This document shows, piece after piece, positions 21,913-33,450 of a stretch of DNA of 64,000 nucleotides; the stretch's first letter is position 1, and each line of letters opens with the position of its first letter. The stretch is taken from assembly GCA_030386875.1 (NCBI GenBank), contig CM059572.1, positions 36,081,732 through 36,145,731 on the forward strand, in the 5' to 3' direction. A program made the position numbers and the translations under genes. The stretch is from Morinoia aosen (lineage: Eukaryota; Arthropoda; Malacostraca; Amphipoda; Talitridae). Under the pieces are notes generated by a model. It was not told the origin of the DNA. It saw nothing but the letters and a program-made list of their open reading frames with translations, and did not search any database.

Positions 21913-23564
21913 TGCGCTCCAAGTGTGTTGTTCTCTATCTCACCGCAATGCCACCATTGTTATGAGCTCCGTTTTGATGTAATGAATTTCACTGCTGTGG
22001 CGTCATTGTTAAAACAGTAGTCGTTACTTTTTTCTTGATCCTGCTATTTTTGTATGATTGTTCTCGTCCATGCCAAATATTTATTTCCATCGATCGTTAT
22101 TGTAATGATGTGGACTTTATTTCAATTTATTTACTTTCAATTTATTTTCCAATGATTCATCCTTAAGTTCCATTACGTTCAGTACAATGAAATCGAATCA
22201 GATAATTATATTTTCTAGTTAATTCAATTACATTTATTGAAATGTGAGTTCAAACATCTCGGTAGTCGATAGTTAATTGAGTAATTTTTTTATTATTGTC
22301 TTGCAATTGTCATATTCTTGCTGCAATTCATCATTCAGTTGAATTTTCAATTTTAATTTCTGATCTAACTCACGCTGTAATAATTTCTTTCGAGAATCGC
22401 ACGTGCAGCGTCGATAGTCTCGCCCCTCCGTCATAAAGGCGAACGTCCGCGTAGGTCGGGAGAAACCCTTCTCTCTCGCACACTTCATTGAACAAAATGG
22501 CTGAAAAAGTATTATTGTCATAATACTTTTGACCTACATAGTTCACGTGACGCTACTCTGATTCAGTAATTTTCAGTTTCCAAACAATTTTTTCAGCGAA
22601 TTTGCGGAAAGAATACTCGAAGAATGTTAGCCAACTATTTACTAGTACTATTAATGAAGATACACTTTGATGATATGAGACAAATAAAAGCACGCAATCA
22701 TGGGACAAAATTGCGATTGCAAAAATATAGTAAACTTGCTAATGAAATCCATTGATGATGATAAATATCACAGGGTTTCGGTTTTATTACATTTTATGAG
22801 TAAGAAAGAACCTTAAATTTCACAGGTGCAGAAATACTTCGCTTAGCGGCAGTATAATAAGCTCAGGATGCCGACTAAGTTCAAATTCCTCTAAGGTAAA
22901 TATTTTCATCTAGCAAAGACCTTGTTGGGACGAAATCTCGTTTTATAATGAATATCCTCAAGACCTCAACCGCTACTAAGGCTTTGCATAGGGCGTGCGA
23001 GGGAAATAACGTTGCTGGTGACCTCTAATAATTGACCAACTAATCACGTCAAACGGGAGGATCCTATTCTCGTCGTATTGCTGATCTATGTGCAAACTTA
23101 CGTCGTGATCAATTTTATATCGCATCTATATTTATACATACATTTATTTGTAAAAAGCGTCGTCATCTTGCATCTTATTTAAGCACAGTTTAGCACTATT
23201 AACAGCTTATTAAGAGTACATGTTATAGTAGTTGTATCGTTCGCTTTTTTCGTTCTCGCTGCGGCGTCCCTCGTTCTCAGAAGTCCTGAACGCAGTGAAT
23301 TTTTCATAGCGGCAGGCTCAGGCAGCTTATAGGAAGAAGAATTTCGCCTACGAAAACGACTCGGCCGTGTTCGGTTTGGTTGCTTCACCCTTAAATGCTA
23401 ACCTATTTTTTGAGCATAAAGTACACAGTGCATTTGATACGCATGCTTAGTGTTCTAGGGTTTATTCATCACATACCAGTCATGGGGCTGTTACTGACAT
23501 TCCTCTCCTTCGCTCAGTGACGCTTTTTCAAGTAGGTGGATGAAATCTAGAATTATATGTGAGA
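21913..23564. mobile_element. 1.65-kb sequence interrupting repeat copy B
   Basis: It is absent from copy A, where the two flanks are contiguous near 2270. No terminal inverted repeats, target duplication or known transposase were recognised. It could be an insertion in copy B or a deletion in copy A. Confidence 0.4.
22273..22521 (-). CDS. Unrecognised 82-codon ORF with a coiled-coil-like C-terminus
   Basis: The C-terminal half (SRKKLLQRELDQKLKLKIQL and on) is rich in Lys, Leu and Gln with heptad-like spacing. The N-terminal half has CTCD and a basic segment. It lies inside the 1.65-kb insertion, so it could be a fragment of a mobile element's protein. No family is recognised, and chance is possible. 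Confidence 0.22.
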   Translation of the reverse strand: MTIILFQPFCSMKCAREKGFSRPTRTFAFMTEGRDYRRCTCDSRKKLLQRELDQKLKLKIQLNDELQQEYDNCKTIIKKLLN

Positions 23565-23855
23565 CACATCAGATGAACTATACAGTGTCGGTCACACTTC
23601 CTCGCGGTCGATGCAGGGCTGAGATCCACGAGGGAAGTTTCGTCATTTCCACGATGAACTTGAAAAATAATACATGCGTAAGACAGACTGTGATGAACAG
23701 CAAAATTGAATTTTCGGCTCAAGAGTACGACTCTCAAACAAAGAACTGAACCTCTAGTATGATCATAAATAAAGGTTAATTTCATTCGTTTTTTTCCCGA
23801 TTCATGAGATTACAGTCGAGGAATGAAAATTCAGTTCAGTAAACGTTCAAAAATG
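23565..23855. repeat. Dispersed repeat, copy B (right part)
   Basis: It aligns with about 2275-2570 of copy A (TATACAGTGTCGG, GCAGGGCTGAGATCCACG, GAGATTACAG). Confidence 0.75.
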
Positions 23856-23869
23856 TATATTTGAAAGTT

Positions 23870-24260
23870 GATGCCTTCAGGTGTTCGTCCAAAATAGAAA
23901 TGTAGTCATCAAAGTTGATCTTCCCTTCAATTGCTACCAAATTTCCAGTACCTAATGCTGCAAAAAAAACCAAAACATCAGTGATCCACCTCCGTGTTTA
24001 ACTGATGGTACAGTGTTCCTAATTCGGCAGGAAAGCTTCACCATTCTTACGCCAAACCTTCTTCACATCATTGTGCCCAAAAAGCTCGATTTTGGTTTCG
24101 TCACTCCATAATACTCTCTCCCAAAAGCCTCTGTCCCTATCCAAGTGTGACTTTGCTAAGTTCAAGCGAGCAGCAACATGAAATGGTTTGTGGATAGGAG
24201 TCCTTCGAGGTCGCTAGTTCCCTGAGAGTTCAATCTCTCGGCCATGTTGTCTAGCTTCAC
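23870..24260 (-). pseudogene. Tc1-like transposase fragment
   Basis: The minus-strand translation gives RRPRRTPIHKPFHVAARLN, LAKSHLDRDRGFWERVLWSD, ETKIELFG, VKKVWRKNGEA and, after a frameshift, KHGGGSLMFW and AIEGKINFDDYISILDEHL. This is the order found in Tc1/mariner transposases, with the first catalytic Asp in WSDE. The second and third acidic residues and both terminal repeats are missing. It is a dead, truncated copy. Confidence 0.85.
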
Positions 24261-24867
24261 TCGTGAATTAGTTCCTGTTTTTCATATCGTGGCGCTGGTG
24301 TACGAATGACAAAGCTCTACTCCTCTGGCTCCCCGTTAGCTCTGGCACAATTTTCTAGAATGATCTCACATCTAGAATGTTCAAGAAAAGTTTATAAGCA
24401 AATTTTTTCTCAATAAAACGAGTATACCGGTAAATACTTCTCAATGAAATATAATGCTCTCAATTGTATGAATAATTTCGTCTTTTCGTGTTTCTGAAGT
24501 TCAGCTTGTTATAGTCTTTCAAAAATAATATTTTGTTCTAGAAACTTCGTATTATTTTCACTAATCCGTGCTTCACACCCTGTGACAATCTTATACCTGT
24601 GGCAAAAATAGTTTCTGAGTAATTCTAGAAAGTTTTGAAAGACGAGGGGTGTACGATTAATTTCGCCGCCAACTGTTTCGTGGAAATGTTGAGTTGCATA
24701 ATACCCGTTTACATCTGCTTACGGTATGTAAAGTATTTGTTATCGCGCCTGACACGCTGTGAGCTTCCCAGGCAGCTTGATGAGTTGTATAGTAAAAGTA
24801 AAAGAACGAGTGTTGAGTTTTTAATTTACCAGTAATTTCGTGGAATGCTGGTTTCCTGGTACCGTAA
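24261..24867. other. No gene recognised
   Basis: Nothing recognised apart from a 66-codon frame at 24635-24835 without a domain. Confidence 0.4.
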
Positions 24868-25053
24868 AAAGCAGATAAATCTTTAACAATAAGAACTTTT
24901 ATTTTCCATAACGTGATTGTAAAGCTTCGTATTTTAGATAGGAAAGATCCTAATACAATTCTTGTGAGAAATTTAGTAAAAGCAACTCGTCCAGTGATTA
25001 TAGAAAAAGGCGAAGACAATCCGAAGCTATCATTGAAGGAACTCTTCGAATAA
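24868..25053 (+). CDS. Unrecognised 61-codon open frame without ATG, possible exon
   Basis: The frame lies between TAA at 24865 and TAA at 25051. Its product includes TFIFHNVIVKLRILDRKDP, VRNLVKATRPVIIEKGED and NPKLSLKELFE. The composition alternates hydrophobic and charged residues like a folded C-terminal segment, unlike neighbouring frames. A possible acceptor (CGTATTTTAG) lies inside it. I do not recognise the family; it may be the terminal exon of a gene or part of an element. Confidence 0.25.
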   Translation, partial: KADKSLTIRTFIFHNVIVKLRILDRKDPNTILVRNLVKATRPVIIEKGEDNPKLSLKELFE

Positions 25054-25877
25054 TGATTTTGCATACTCGCTCCCTCTCCTAGATTAAGAAGTGCACAAAC
25101 ATATGGTTCATGAAATAGTGATAATGTAGCGATTATAACAGATGTTGTCTTCAGTTAATGATATTTTTCTTCTTTTTTTCTCGCAGTGAGACTTTGAGGC
25201 GCTAAGGGTGAGCGTTGCGTACCGCACGAAATGGTCCCTGGTTTGATTCCGTGTACCTGCGCCCTACATTTGTTGGTGCGAGTGGCTTCTCTGCTTATAC
25301 AAAAAATAGAACTTACATTTCACTCGATAAGCTCTCATTTCACATTTTCTGGCCTAAGTTAAATGCTGAGAAATTACTGTAACTGGGAAATAAATTCATT
25401 TTTAAAATAGAGCGGCCAATGAAGTCGTTTTTTGAAACCACCTATCGTGTGTATCCAATTATTTTGCGGCAATGTATCAATATACTGTATATCGTAACCT
25501 GATTTTGCAATGAGGAGCCTAAATTTCATAAATGTAGGAGCTGTTACCGTAGAGTTGACTTAAAGAGATGCATGAAGATAAGCATGCACCTGCAACCGGC
25601 CCCTACATAAGATCAAGTAAAGACACAACTCTGGAAAATCATAAACTTTAACCATTAAATATCTAAATAAAAAACATTTAATCATTTTCAGAATCCTGTT
25701 CCTATCAGCGTTAGTGAGAGTGTTAGGTTTTCTTCACCATTTGGTCCATTAGTAACATTGTGACATATACACAAAAAGTACAAGCTGTTCTGAAATTGAC
25801 AAAAACAAACCAGGGTAGAACGAATATTCCCTCGAATGAGATTCATGGAGCATTTAAACAAAATGCAACGCTTTTTT
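25054..25877. other. No gene recognised
   Basis: AT-rich unique-looking sequence without domains. Confidence 0.4.
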
Positions 25878-26035
25878 GGGTTGAAACTTCTGCCATATCA
25901 TGAGCAGCTATACTGTAATAGTTTCTACTCTACATTGCAATACCAGTTATGGGTTTCCGCGTTTAATAAGATATGCCTCAGATTTTTTCCGATTTAGTTA
26001 GAGCGCGGCTAGAGTGTGGAATTGCTGATAGCATT
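25878..26035 (+). repeat. Uninterrupted copy of the repeat hit by LINE copy 1
   Basis: It matches 3266-3365 plus 7213-7263 in order and orientation, with no LINE between the halves. Confidence 0.7.
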
Positions 26036-27750
26036 AATATGCATATGATGTTAATTCTGAAGATAGATGAATTTACAACTGAAATAAATAAGAAAAGAGA
26101 GAAAAAAATTGTACAGTCTTTAAACTCAACAGGAATCGTTGTCTGTAGCTCTCAGTAAGCGATTACGCTTTACATTCCACAAATGAAGTCGCATTGATCG
26201 CCTGATAGAGTGCGCTACTGGCAAGGGTGAGATGGTATCCATGGATATATTAAATACCCCATGCAGAAATCAAATGGCTTGAGTTCAGACGATGGGAATC
26301 TTTACTTTTGGTTCCTCTTCATCCCCTCAGCTGTCATTTTAACGTAACATTTTCTTCATCACAGGAAAAAACTTCAAAATGCGATAAAAAATGGGTCGGA
26401 TGAATATTAAAGGTTTTAGTTCTCCATCAACGATTGTGATCCTCAGAATAAACGCTCTACTGAGAACGCTGAACGCATTCTACTGAACGCATTTGGCTTC
26501 AGAATTTGTGCGTATCAGTGGTAATTTTTCTCAGGATCAAAATCTGTACCAGCCATATCGAGCAATACCTGCCGAGGAAATGTGATCAAAAGCTAGTTTC
26601 ACAGTCGAAAATTACGAAACGAAACATTCGATGATATTCTTTGTGAAATGAATTCAAGATGATATTTTCTAATGTTTTTAAATTTATTAGGAACAGTTTT
26701 TTTAATAAGCTTTATCGCGATTATGTTCCCTTCAATACACGAAGCCACATCAATATTATTAACAAACCAACAATAGTACAGAAAATATGCTTTGGAATAG
26801 TAAACATTGACTGCACGAAAATATTGAACTGTAATATTTTTTAAAATGCTTTTTCTAAATAATAATCGCTAGAACTTATTAGCGTAAGTAATTTATTTTT
26901 TTTTTCATGTGAATTTCCTGAAATTCGTTACGTAACAAAATGACTCCTCTTTTTCATGACCAATTTATCATCGTAGTCAAAGTTATTCTTGTCCATAAGG
27001 GATAAATATAATGAATAAGTAAAAGTTTAAGATCATAGAACTATCCATAAAATCGTCGAGACCGCTGAAAAATAGCTTCTGTACAGTTGAATGCAAGAAA
27101 AATGAGCAAGATGCCCTTGCAGCTACGAGTATCTACGAAACACCGTGACGTGAATATGAAGATGTCTATATTCGAGAATCTGGTCGCTACCTTATAGGAT
27201 TAGAAAATCTGCGCATGAAACTAATGGGTCAAATAGGACTTTAATTTTTATAGTTTATTAACACATTAGAAGAACGGGACATCGCATGAAATGAGGAGTT
27301 GTTGTTATTTAACTTCTATTAGTATCTTCCTCATATGTAAAGATGGACGAGTTTTAGCATGGAGTTATTCGTCAGCCAATAATGAAGCTTTTAGCCGTTT
27401 TTAAGAACTACTGAAAATAAATTAGCTCATCGTGGACTCTCTAATTCAATGATGCCCTACAAGCATATTTTGCCCAATACAATTCACCATGCCGTGTTTC
27501 ATTGCGCTTTGGTTGTTTTATACCCCCTTCGTGTATCTAGAATACCAGTCATTCACTCACAGATCTTCTGCGTTGCGTGTGTCTTGAAAACTATTTCCGC
27601 TGAGAAAATTCGAAGCTTGGCCTCGAAAATTAAATTTCAGTAGAAAATTTAAAAATCGTCCAATAAAAGTGGAACTTGAGCGTCAACTCACCGACGACTT
27701 CCAGTAATGTACAGAAATAGGCTTGTTTAAAATAGGCTATAGGTTATGGA
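26036..27750. other. No gene recognised
   Basis: AT-rich, with only short frames (26659-26844, 27449-27643). Confidence 0.4.
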
Positions 27751-28080
27751 ATGGCTATGGCGAGCACTCTTAAATAGGCTTGTGCTCGCCATAGCCATGT
27801 GTCTAGAGGCTCTGCCCGCCGTGCGGGAAACGCGGGTTCGAGTCCCGGCGCTGGATGGCGATTTTCTCTTTTGGGTATAGGAGAAAAATTCCAAAAACAA
27901 TACCCCACTCAACCCAGGTGTCTGAAAAGGGTACCGGTCTTGACCGGGGGAAAGCGTCATGGCGTCCTGGCGTTAGTTATATAAGGCATTTGGAAATCCA
28001 ATGTACAAGGTGATATGTGTCAGGCTTGATTGGAAATAAAGCATCCGTAGATGCCTTCATTATTATTATTAAAAAAAGCA
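27751..28080 (+). mobile_element. tRNA-derived SINE, plus orientation
   Basis: An RNA polymerase III B box, GGTTCGAGTCC, lies at about 27833. Downstream come the family block CTCAACCCAGGTGTCTG, a GTACCGGTCTTGACCGG block, TCAGGCTTGATTGGAAATAA and an (ATT)n tail. A second copy lies in reverse at 29841-30116. Its 5' end carries a 17-bp hairpin (27751-27767 with 27782-27798). The A box is degenerate. Confidence 0.85.
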
Positions 28081-28825
28081 TTTGTTCTGTTTCATATTAA
28101 CCGAAAAAAAAGAGTTGAAATTTTATTATTGTCAAGTGAAAAAAATTGGATAATTGAATATTTTTATGCATCATTCTATATTTATTTTCTGAAGTCTTAG
28201 AAGAACAGAAATTTCTGAAAGTAAGCTTTTGTCTCAGTCTTGGCAGCTCGCTCTCACAACCGGTATATCGTCCGTCAGTGATGAGTTCTCTACTTTTTTC
28301 AGGCTTTCCTACTTCCGCCCATTGTCCATGACACGAGAAGTGATGATATCGTATCAGCCCATATCAGCGGCAGCCATGCATTTCGAGGTTGCTTCAAGAC
28401 GGTTTCCTTCGAGAAAGGTAGGTGGTTGTAATTAGGCAAAACACAATTTTAGAAGTAATAGTAGTTGTTAGAAGCAAAACGGTACCGAGATCGTATGAGG
28501 TTAGGGACCTTGGAATGAAATGCTTGAAAATAAATCCGAAAGAAATTCACACAAATTATGCCTATTTACTTCCAATTGTAACTCACGCTTTAGCGCGTTG
28601 TGTATGTTGTCATTCACTTAAACGAAATCTGTCGCCTCTGTCTTCTGGCATTATTCTATTTAATGCAAAATCGCTTGACTTTTTGACGAAAATTCCTTAT
28701 GTTCGTTTCCCAATACAGAAAACTAAAGAAACGTGCTTCACAGAACATGATGTCCGAAGAAGGATACATATGAGCAACGAAATTCATGCGAATTTCCCCC
28801 TACGAGCAAAAATTTCTATAGAAAT
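28081..28825. other. No gene recognised
   Basis: Open frames at 28229-28435 and 28422-28829 have no recognisable domain. A GAGAAAG|GTAGGT donor-like site near 28416 is unlinked. Confidence 0.35.
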
Positions 28826-29574
28826 TTGAATCCTTCGTGGAGAAACCAGACTAGAAAGTTTTGCAGCAACCTAATTCGCTCTCTAATATCGGGTAGCATT
28901 GTGGCTGATTCAGAGGAAAAACTGAGGAGACTGGTTGCAGAGTTTGGTAGAGTGTGCGAAAGGCGTAAATTGAGGGTAAATGTGAATAAAAGTAAGGCGA
29001 TGAGATGTTCAAGAGGGGGAGTGTTTGGAACTTTGGATGTGAGGGTGAATGGTGAAGTGTTAGAGGAGTGAGTGAAGGCTGTAAGACATTGGGTGCAATG
29101 AGGAAAGTGTTTGAATGCAGGAGTTTGAGTATGATTGCTAAGAGGAGACTGTATGAAGGCTTGATCGTGCCAGTTTTGTTGTATAGAGCAGAGTCCTGGG
29201 GGTTGAGAGCTGCTGAGAGGAGGAAGTTGGATGTATTTGAGATGAAGTGTTTGAGGAGCATGTATGGCGTAACAAGAAGAGATAGGGTCAGGAATGAGTT
29301 GGTTAGGGGGCAGACGTGTGTTAGCAAACAGTTGAGCAGGCGAGTGGATGAAAGAGTGCTTGGATGGTTTGGGCATGTCGAAAGAATGAATGTTGAGCGG
29401 CTGGTGAAAAAGATTTATACGTCGGAAGTGAGTGGTTGTAGAGCGCGAGGTAGACCACGGATGAGTTGGATGGATGGGGTGAAACGTGCTTTGTATGAGA
29501 GGGGTCTGACTGTGGACGTGGCGAGAGGGATGACTGCAGAGAGAAGTGAGTGGGGGCAGTGCGAAAGAAGGTAA
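28826..29574 (+). pseudogene. 3' end of a second LINE family ORF (RT C-terminal region)
   Basis: The first part (28826-29071) reads SEEKLRRLVAEFGRVCERRK and LRVNVNKSKAM, typical of the RT segment just after the YxDD box. After a frameshift near 29070, 29068-29574 continues with KRRLYEGLIVPVLLYRAESW, DVFEMKCLRSMYGVTR and RVDERVLGWFGHVERM, then RARGRPRMSWMDGVKRAL. This is the conserved tail seen in many arthropod non-LTR retrotransposons. The catalytic core and endonuclease are missing. It is unrelated in detail to the LINE family at 3.4, 44 and 58 kb. Confidence 0.85.
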
Positions 29575-29840
29575 TTTTATTTTTGACACGCTACAGGAAG
29601 TTGCCCACGTGTGATGGGGTTGACCTATCCTGTGCGGGGGGAGGGGCTGCACTCAATGAAGCGGTCGGGGTAAACCAGCTATGGCTGTCGCGCCTGACTG
29701 TAGAAGGTGGTTGTGCTGGGCTGCTGCTGGTCCTGGCAGTCTGGTGCGGCCAGTGCTGCTTCTCTCGCCTCCTGGTGCTAAGAGTGATGATTGTGGCCTG
29801 CTGTCGGCAACCCTCCCATAGGTTAAAGGTTAAAGGTTAA
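29575..29840 (+). mobile_element. 3' tail of the 28.8-kb LINE fragment
   Basis: A GC-rich 3' UTR ends in short tandem TTAAAGG units (29821-29839), a tail of the kind left by target-primed insertion. The minus-strand SINE begins immediately after. Confidence 0.6.
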
Positions 29841-30116
29841 CATCGGCATCTTTGGGATGCTTTATTTCCAATCAAGCCTGATACATATGATCTTAGCATT
29901 GGTTTTTCAAATGTCTTATAACTAACCCTATATATAGGACACCATGACGGTTCCCCCGTAAAGCCGGTACCCATTTCCGACACCTGGGTCGATTGGGGTA
30001 TTGTGCTTGAGCTTTCCCTTATACCCAACGGGGAAAATCTCCGCGCCAGCGCTGGGAACGAACCCGCGGCTTCCAGCATACAAGTCCGATCCCTTAACCG
30101 CTGTGCCACGGAGAGC
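29841..30116 (-). mobile_element. tRNA-derived SINE, minus orientation
   Basis: Read on the minus strand, A-box TGGCACAGCGG and B-box GGTTCGTTCCC are correctly spaced. The same downstream blocks as the SINE at 27751 follow (CGACCCAGGTGTCGG, GTACCGG, TCAGGCTTGATTGGAAATAA). Both copies appear near full length. Confidence 0.88.
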
Positions 30117-30996
30117 AGGGAGGAGAAGCCTGGTATATGTATGTATGTACTGTGGCAAATTTGAGCTGTTGTCATTTCCCGAAAACACCTTTTAGAACCG
30201 ATAGGAAGCTGCTGCTCGAGGAATGGTTTTTCTTAAGCTCATTGTTTCTAAGCCTAAAGCGTTGCATTTGCTATGGAATTAGAGGGCCTTCATTACAACG
30301 AACAGCCTTCAGATGGCGATAAGTCACTCACGTGAGATTTAGGCTGGCTACGCACGTTGCAGAATAATAGCCCGGGGAGTTTTAAAGGATTATTTACAGT
30401 TACGAGCATGCTGAAGCTAATTTGTTAATGATGCGTGAAACATTTCTGTCTGGAGTCTAGAATTATGCCTTGAAAAGTAAAGGAACATAGATGAAGTATC
30501 CATTCATAGTCAAAAAGTATATGAGGTTTTACCTTGAGATAAGATAAAGCTTTTTTCTAGAAACGCCCAACGGGCGCACGAGTAATGTGAGCAAAGTCTT
30601 GTGAAGCATTTTTGTACCAGGAGTTGCAGTACCTCCCAGTTCACCTGATCTCTAGCCAACAAACTTTGAAACTCGTTTCGTTTTAGGGAATGGGGCCTAC
30701 ATTTGTTCATATAAAAATATTACTTCATTAAAACTAAAACGCTACCAAATTACACTACGCGTTGTTGTAGACGCGTACGAATTCTGTACAGAACTCGTCA
30801 TCTCACCCTCGCTGTGGGAAGTTATTTCAAAGAATAACCAATAAATGATTTTATTGATTTCTAAGCTATAAAAAATACGATCGTGTCTATTTTCTATTTT
30901 TGGTGAAAATTAAGTTGCTAAATTGATTCAGTTAACAGTAGAATATCGATAATTGCTTCAGTGCACACTTCAGGGCAGCACCCATATAAAACAACT
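30117..30996. other. No gene recognised
   Basis: Only short uninformative frames. Confidence 0.4.
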
Positions 30997-31829
30997 CAGG
31001 TAGCAAGAAATTATTAGGCCAATATTGGGTTGATAATTATTGTATAAAGTCAGGGTATGAAGTCAGATTCATCCCATCTTTGTCGTTAGCGTTGCCGAGC
31101 GAAAATATATAATTGATGTTAAGACGAGATCTCTTAATACACGGGTCATAAAAATTAACGCCCGCGGTCATGCTTGGGTTTGGGAAATGCACGATCTGGA
31201 CGTTCTCATACGGAACACTGGTCATATTAAATTCGATAAAATTGATGCGCTTGGGCTGCCGCGGTTACACAGCGCTGAGAAGCGCTGGTGCTGATTAGCG
31301 TCGGTCGGGGGAATCGGTCAGGGATAGTAAAATATCCAGACCTTAATATAAAACAATGTGCCTGTCCCGATCGTGTAGCTGGGGAGCCGAGCGTGGGATC
31401 AGTCGTTGAATTAGCCATGGCTAAAGGGAGGGCTGGGGCCATGAGACCCGACCCCTCTCCCCCCCAGCCGTACCCCCGGTTGTGTAGGGGAGGAGCGGCT
31501 CAGAACCCTAGCTACCCCTCGTTACCCAGCTCGTGTGGCGACCACCCCCCCCCCCCCCTTCGGGAAGGGGGGAGCGCTGTCCAAGCGAGAGTTATGTCGG
31601 ACGAGCAGAGATGACTAGTCGGCGGGCCAGCGTTGAGAACGGACGTAACCGAGTGGTCAAGGTTGAGTGTGAGACGATCCAAGGTTTTTATTGTACTTAG
31701 AAAAGTTAGTCGCCGGTGAGCTAGAGACAGGTCAGGAGTTTTTGCACTCAAGGGATCAGAGAATAGTTAAAGTAAAGTTAACACTAAACGGCGATCGGTG
31801 CTCTGATAGTGAGGCTCCCTCATTTCCGC

Positions 31830-32245
31830 TTTATAACTTATAAATTCGGCTGGCTCAAATATCCACGTTAACGTTGAGGGCTCGAAGTCGGGTGATTGCA
31901 GAACACCCCTCGGGCTCGGGTTTCATTGGCTCGTGTGTTGGCTGTTTGTACACAGTCTGTTGTCGTGAGAAATCGATCGAAGGAAGATCGTGAGGTGATT
32001 GTCGTATTGTCCCCCGAAATTTTATATGTTGTTTTTACCTCGTGTGCTCTTGCCATCCGTACTTGCCTTCCCATCAATAAATGAAAAAACCTGGGTCTCG
32101 TATATATCCTCTCTCTCATCTCTCTCGTGAACTAGCGCCTGAAACACGCGCCTGCCCTCCGCCATTGCTACCTAAGAAAATACGCACGATTATTTCATAT
32201 CTAATTTTAGTCGAGGTTATAGAATTACACCTCGTGGTGGCAGCG
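31830..32245 (+). mobile_element. LTR-like right end with primer-binding-site-like motif
   Basis: AATAAA at 32076-32081 is followed by a sequence ending ...ATTACA (32224-32229) and then TGGTGGCAGCG (32235-32245). That arrangement matches the 3' end of a 5' LTR followed by a tRNA primer-binding site in many gypsy-type elements. The left LTR boundary could not be fixed, and no gag or pol follows. A GC-rich stretch with a long C run (about 31545-31558) lies upstream. Confidence 0.3.
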
Positions 32246-32632
32246 AAAACACGCTACTTTTATTATAATCTTTAACGTAACGTCATCCGAATAAGGCTGT
32301 CAGAAAAGTAACAGCAGATGAATGAAAGACACTTAAGCTTTGGAGCGGGCAGAAAATAACCCGAATTACATAGTATTGTCCGATGTATCTTCAATAAAAA
32401 TCATCATATACTTCATGATTGACGCGGATTAAATGAACTTTAAGGCCATAAGGCAAGAGAGAGCGGAAGAAAAACCCGACTCATTCATTATTTATTGACC
32501 TGATATTGGAATCTTGGATTACAATAATAGGCTAATAACAAGACAATATCTAAAAAAATATATTTATTTATGATATCAACTTGTTATTGGGACAATGTAG
32601 TAAATAGTTTTATTTCTAATATTAAACTAACA

Positions 32633-32633
<1 letters not shown>

Positions 32634-32676
<43 letters not shown>
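32634..32676. repeat. (TA)n microsatellite
   Basis: About 20 uninterrupted TA repeats. Confidence 0.95.
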
Positions 32677-32680
<4 letters not shown>

Positions 32681-33450
32681 GATATTCATATAAGTGGAAA
32701 CTATCTCATAATAATTAAATATCTTTCAATTTTAGAAAATTTGTTAAAATATAAATCATTATTGCCCAAATATTGGGTTGGTATTGTACGCCAATAATAC
32801 GGAGTAATTTGTTTAAAATGTACCAATAAAGTTAATGAATACTTATTGCAGTCATTAATGAGTGCAGATATATTTCACAGATATCAAGAAATGTGAATAC
32901 GTTACAATAATATGTATATTCAGAATTACTGTAATCATAGGTTCACAGTTTTTGTTTTTTCAGTGGTCCAATGAGATTCGAAGGTCTAATTTTTTAAAAA
33001 AATATGCTAAAATCGTTTGTCATATGTTACTATAGCAAGAAATGTCTTTATATTGAATTAAGATGATATAGAGTCATTTATATAGATGATAAAAATGACT
33101 TAATTTCGTAACGAAGGTATTGAGAAGGCCTATTCCATACAACCCATTTTGCATGCATCATTCTTTGAGTAAAGCGCTTGCGTGCAATTTTTCAATCACG
33201 CATATACATGCTGCTTAGATGAACGTATATATGCTGCTTAGTACAGGTTGCTCGACCACTGGTACGTACGTGCATCACAAAATTTGGACTACGATGCCAA
33301 AGAGGTTTGTAATCATAGATTTTAGATAAATTTTGAATGCAGTTTAATTCATAGTCTTGTAGGTGTGTAGGTATGTACATCGGATAACATAGTTATCAGA
33401 ATTATATATATTTCTCGTCTTTGAACCCTTCTGAATATTGATGCGATATT

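Noticed and set aside
27799..27984. Open frame and possible tRNA gene at the B box near 27833
   Set aside because: The B box belongs to a SINE; no cloverleaf with acceptor stem could be formed, and the second copy has the same non-tRNA tail.
31288..31614. 108-codon GC-rich frame
   Set aside because: Proline/glycine-rich composition comes from a C-run region inside repeat DNA; no domain.
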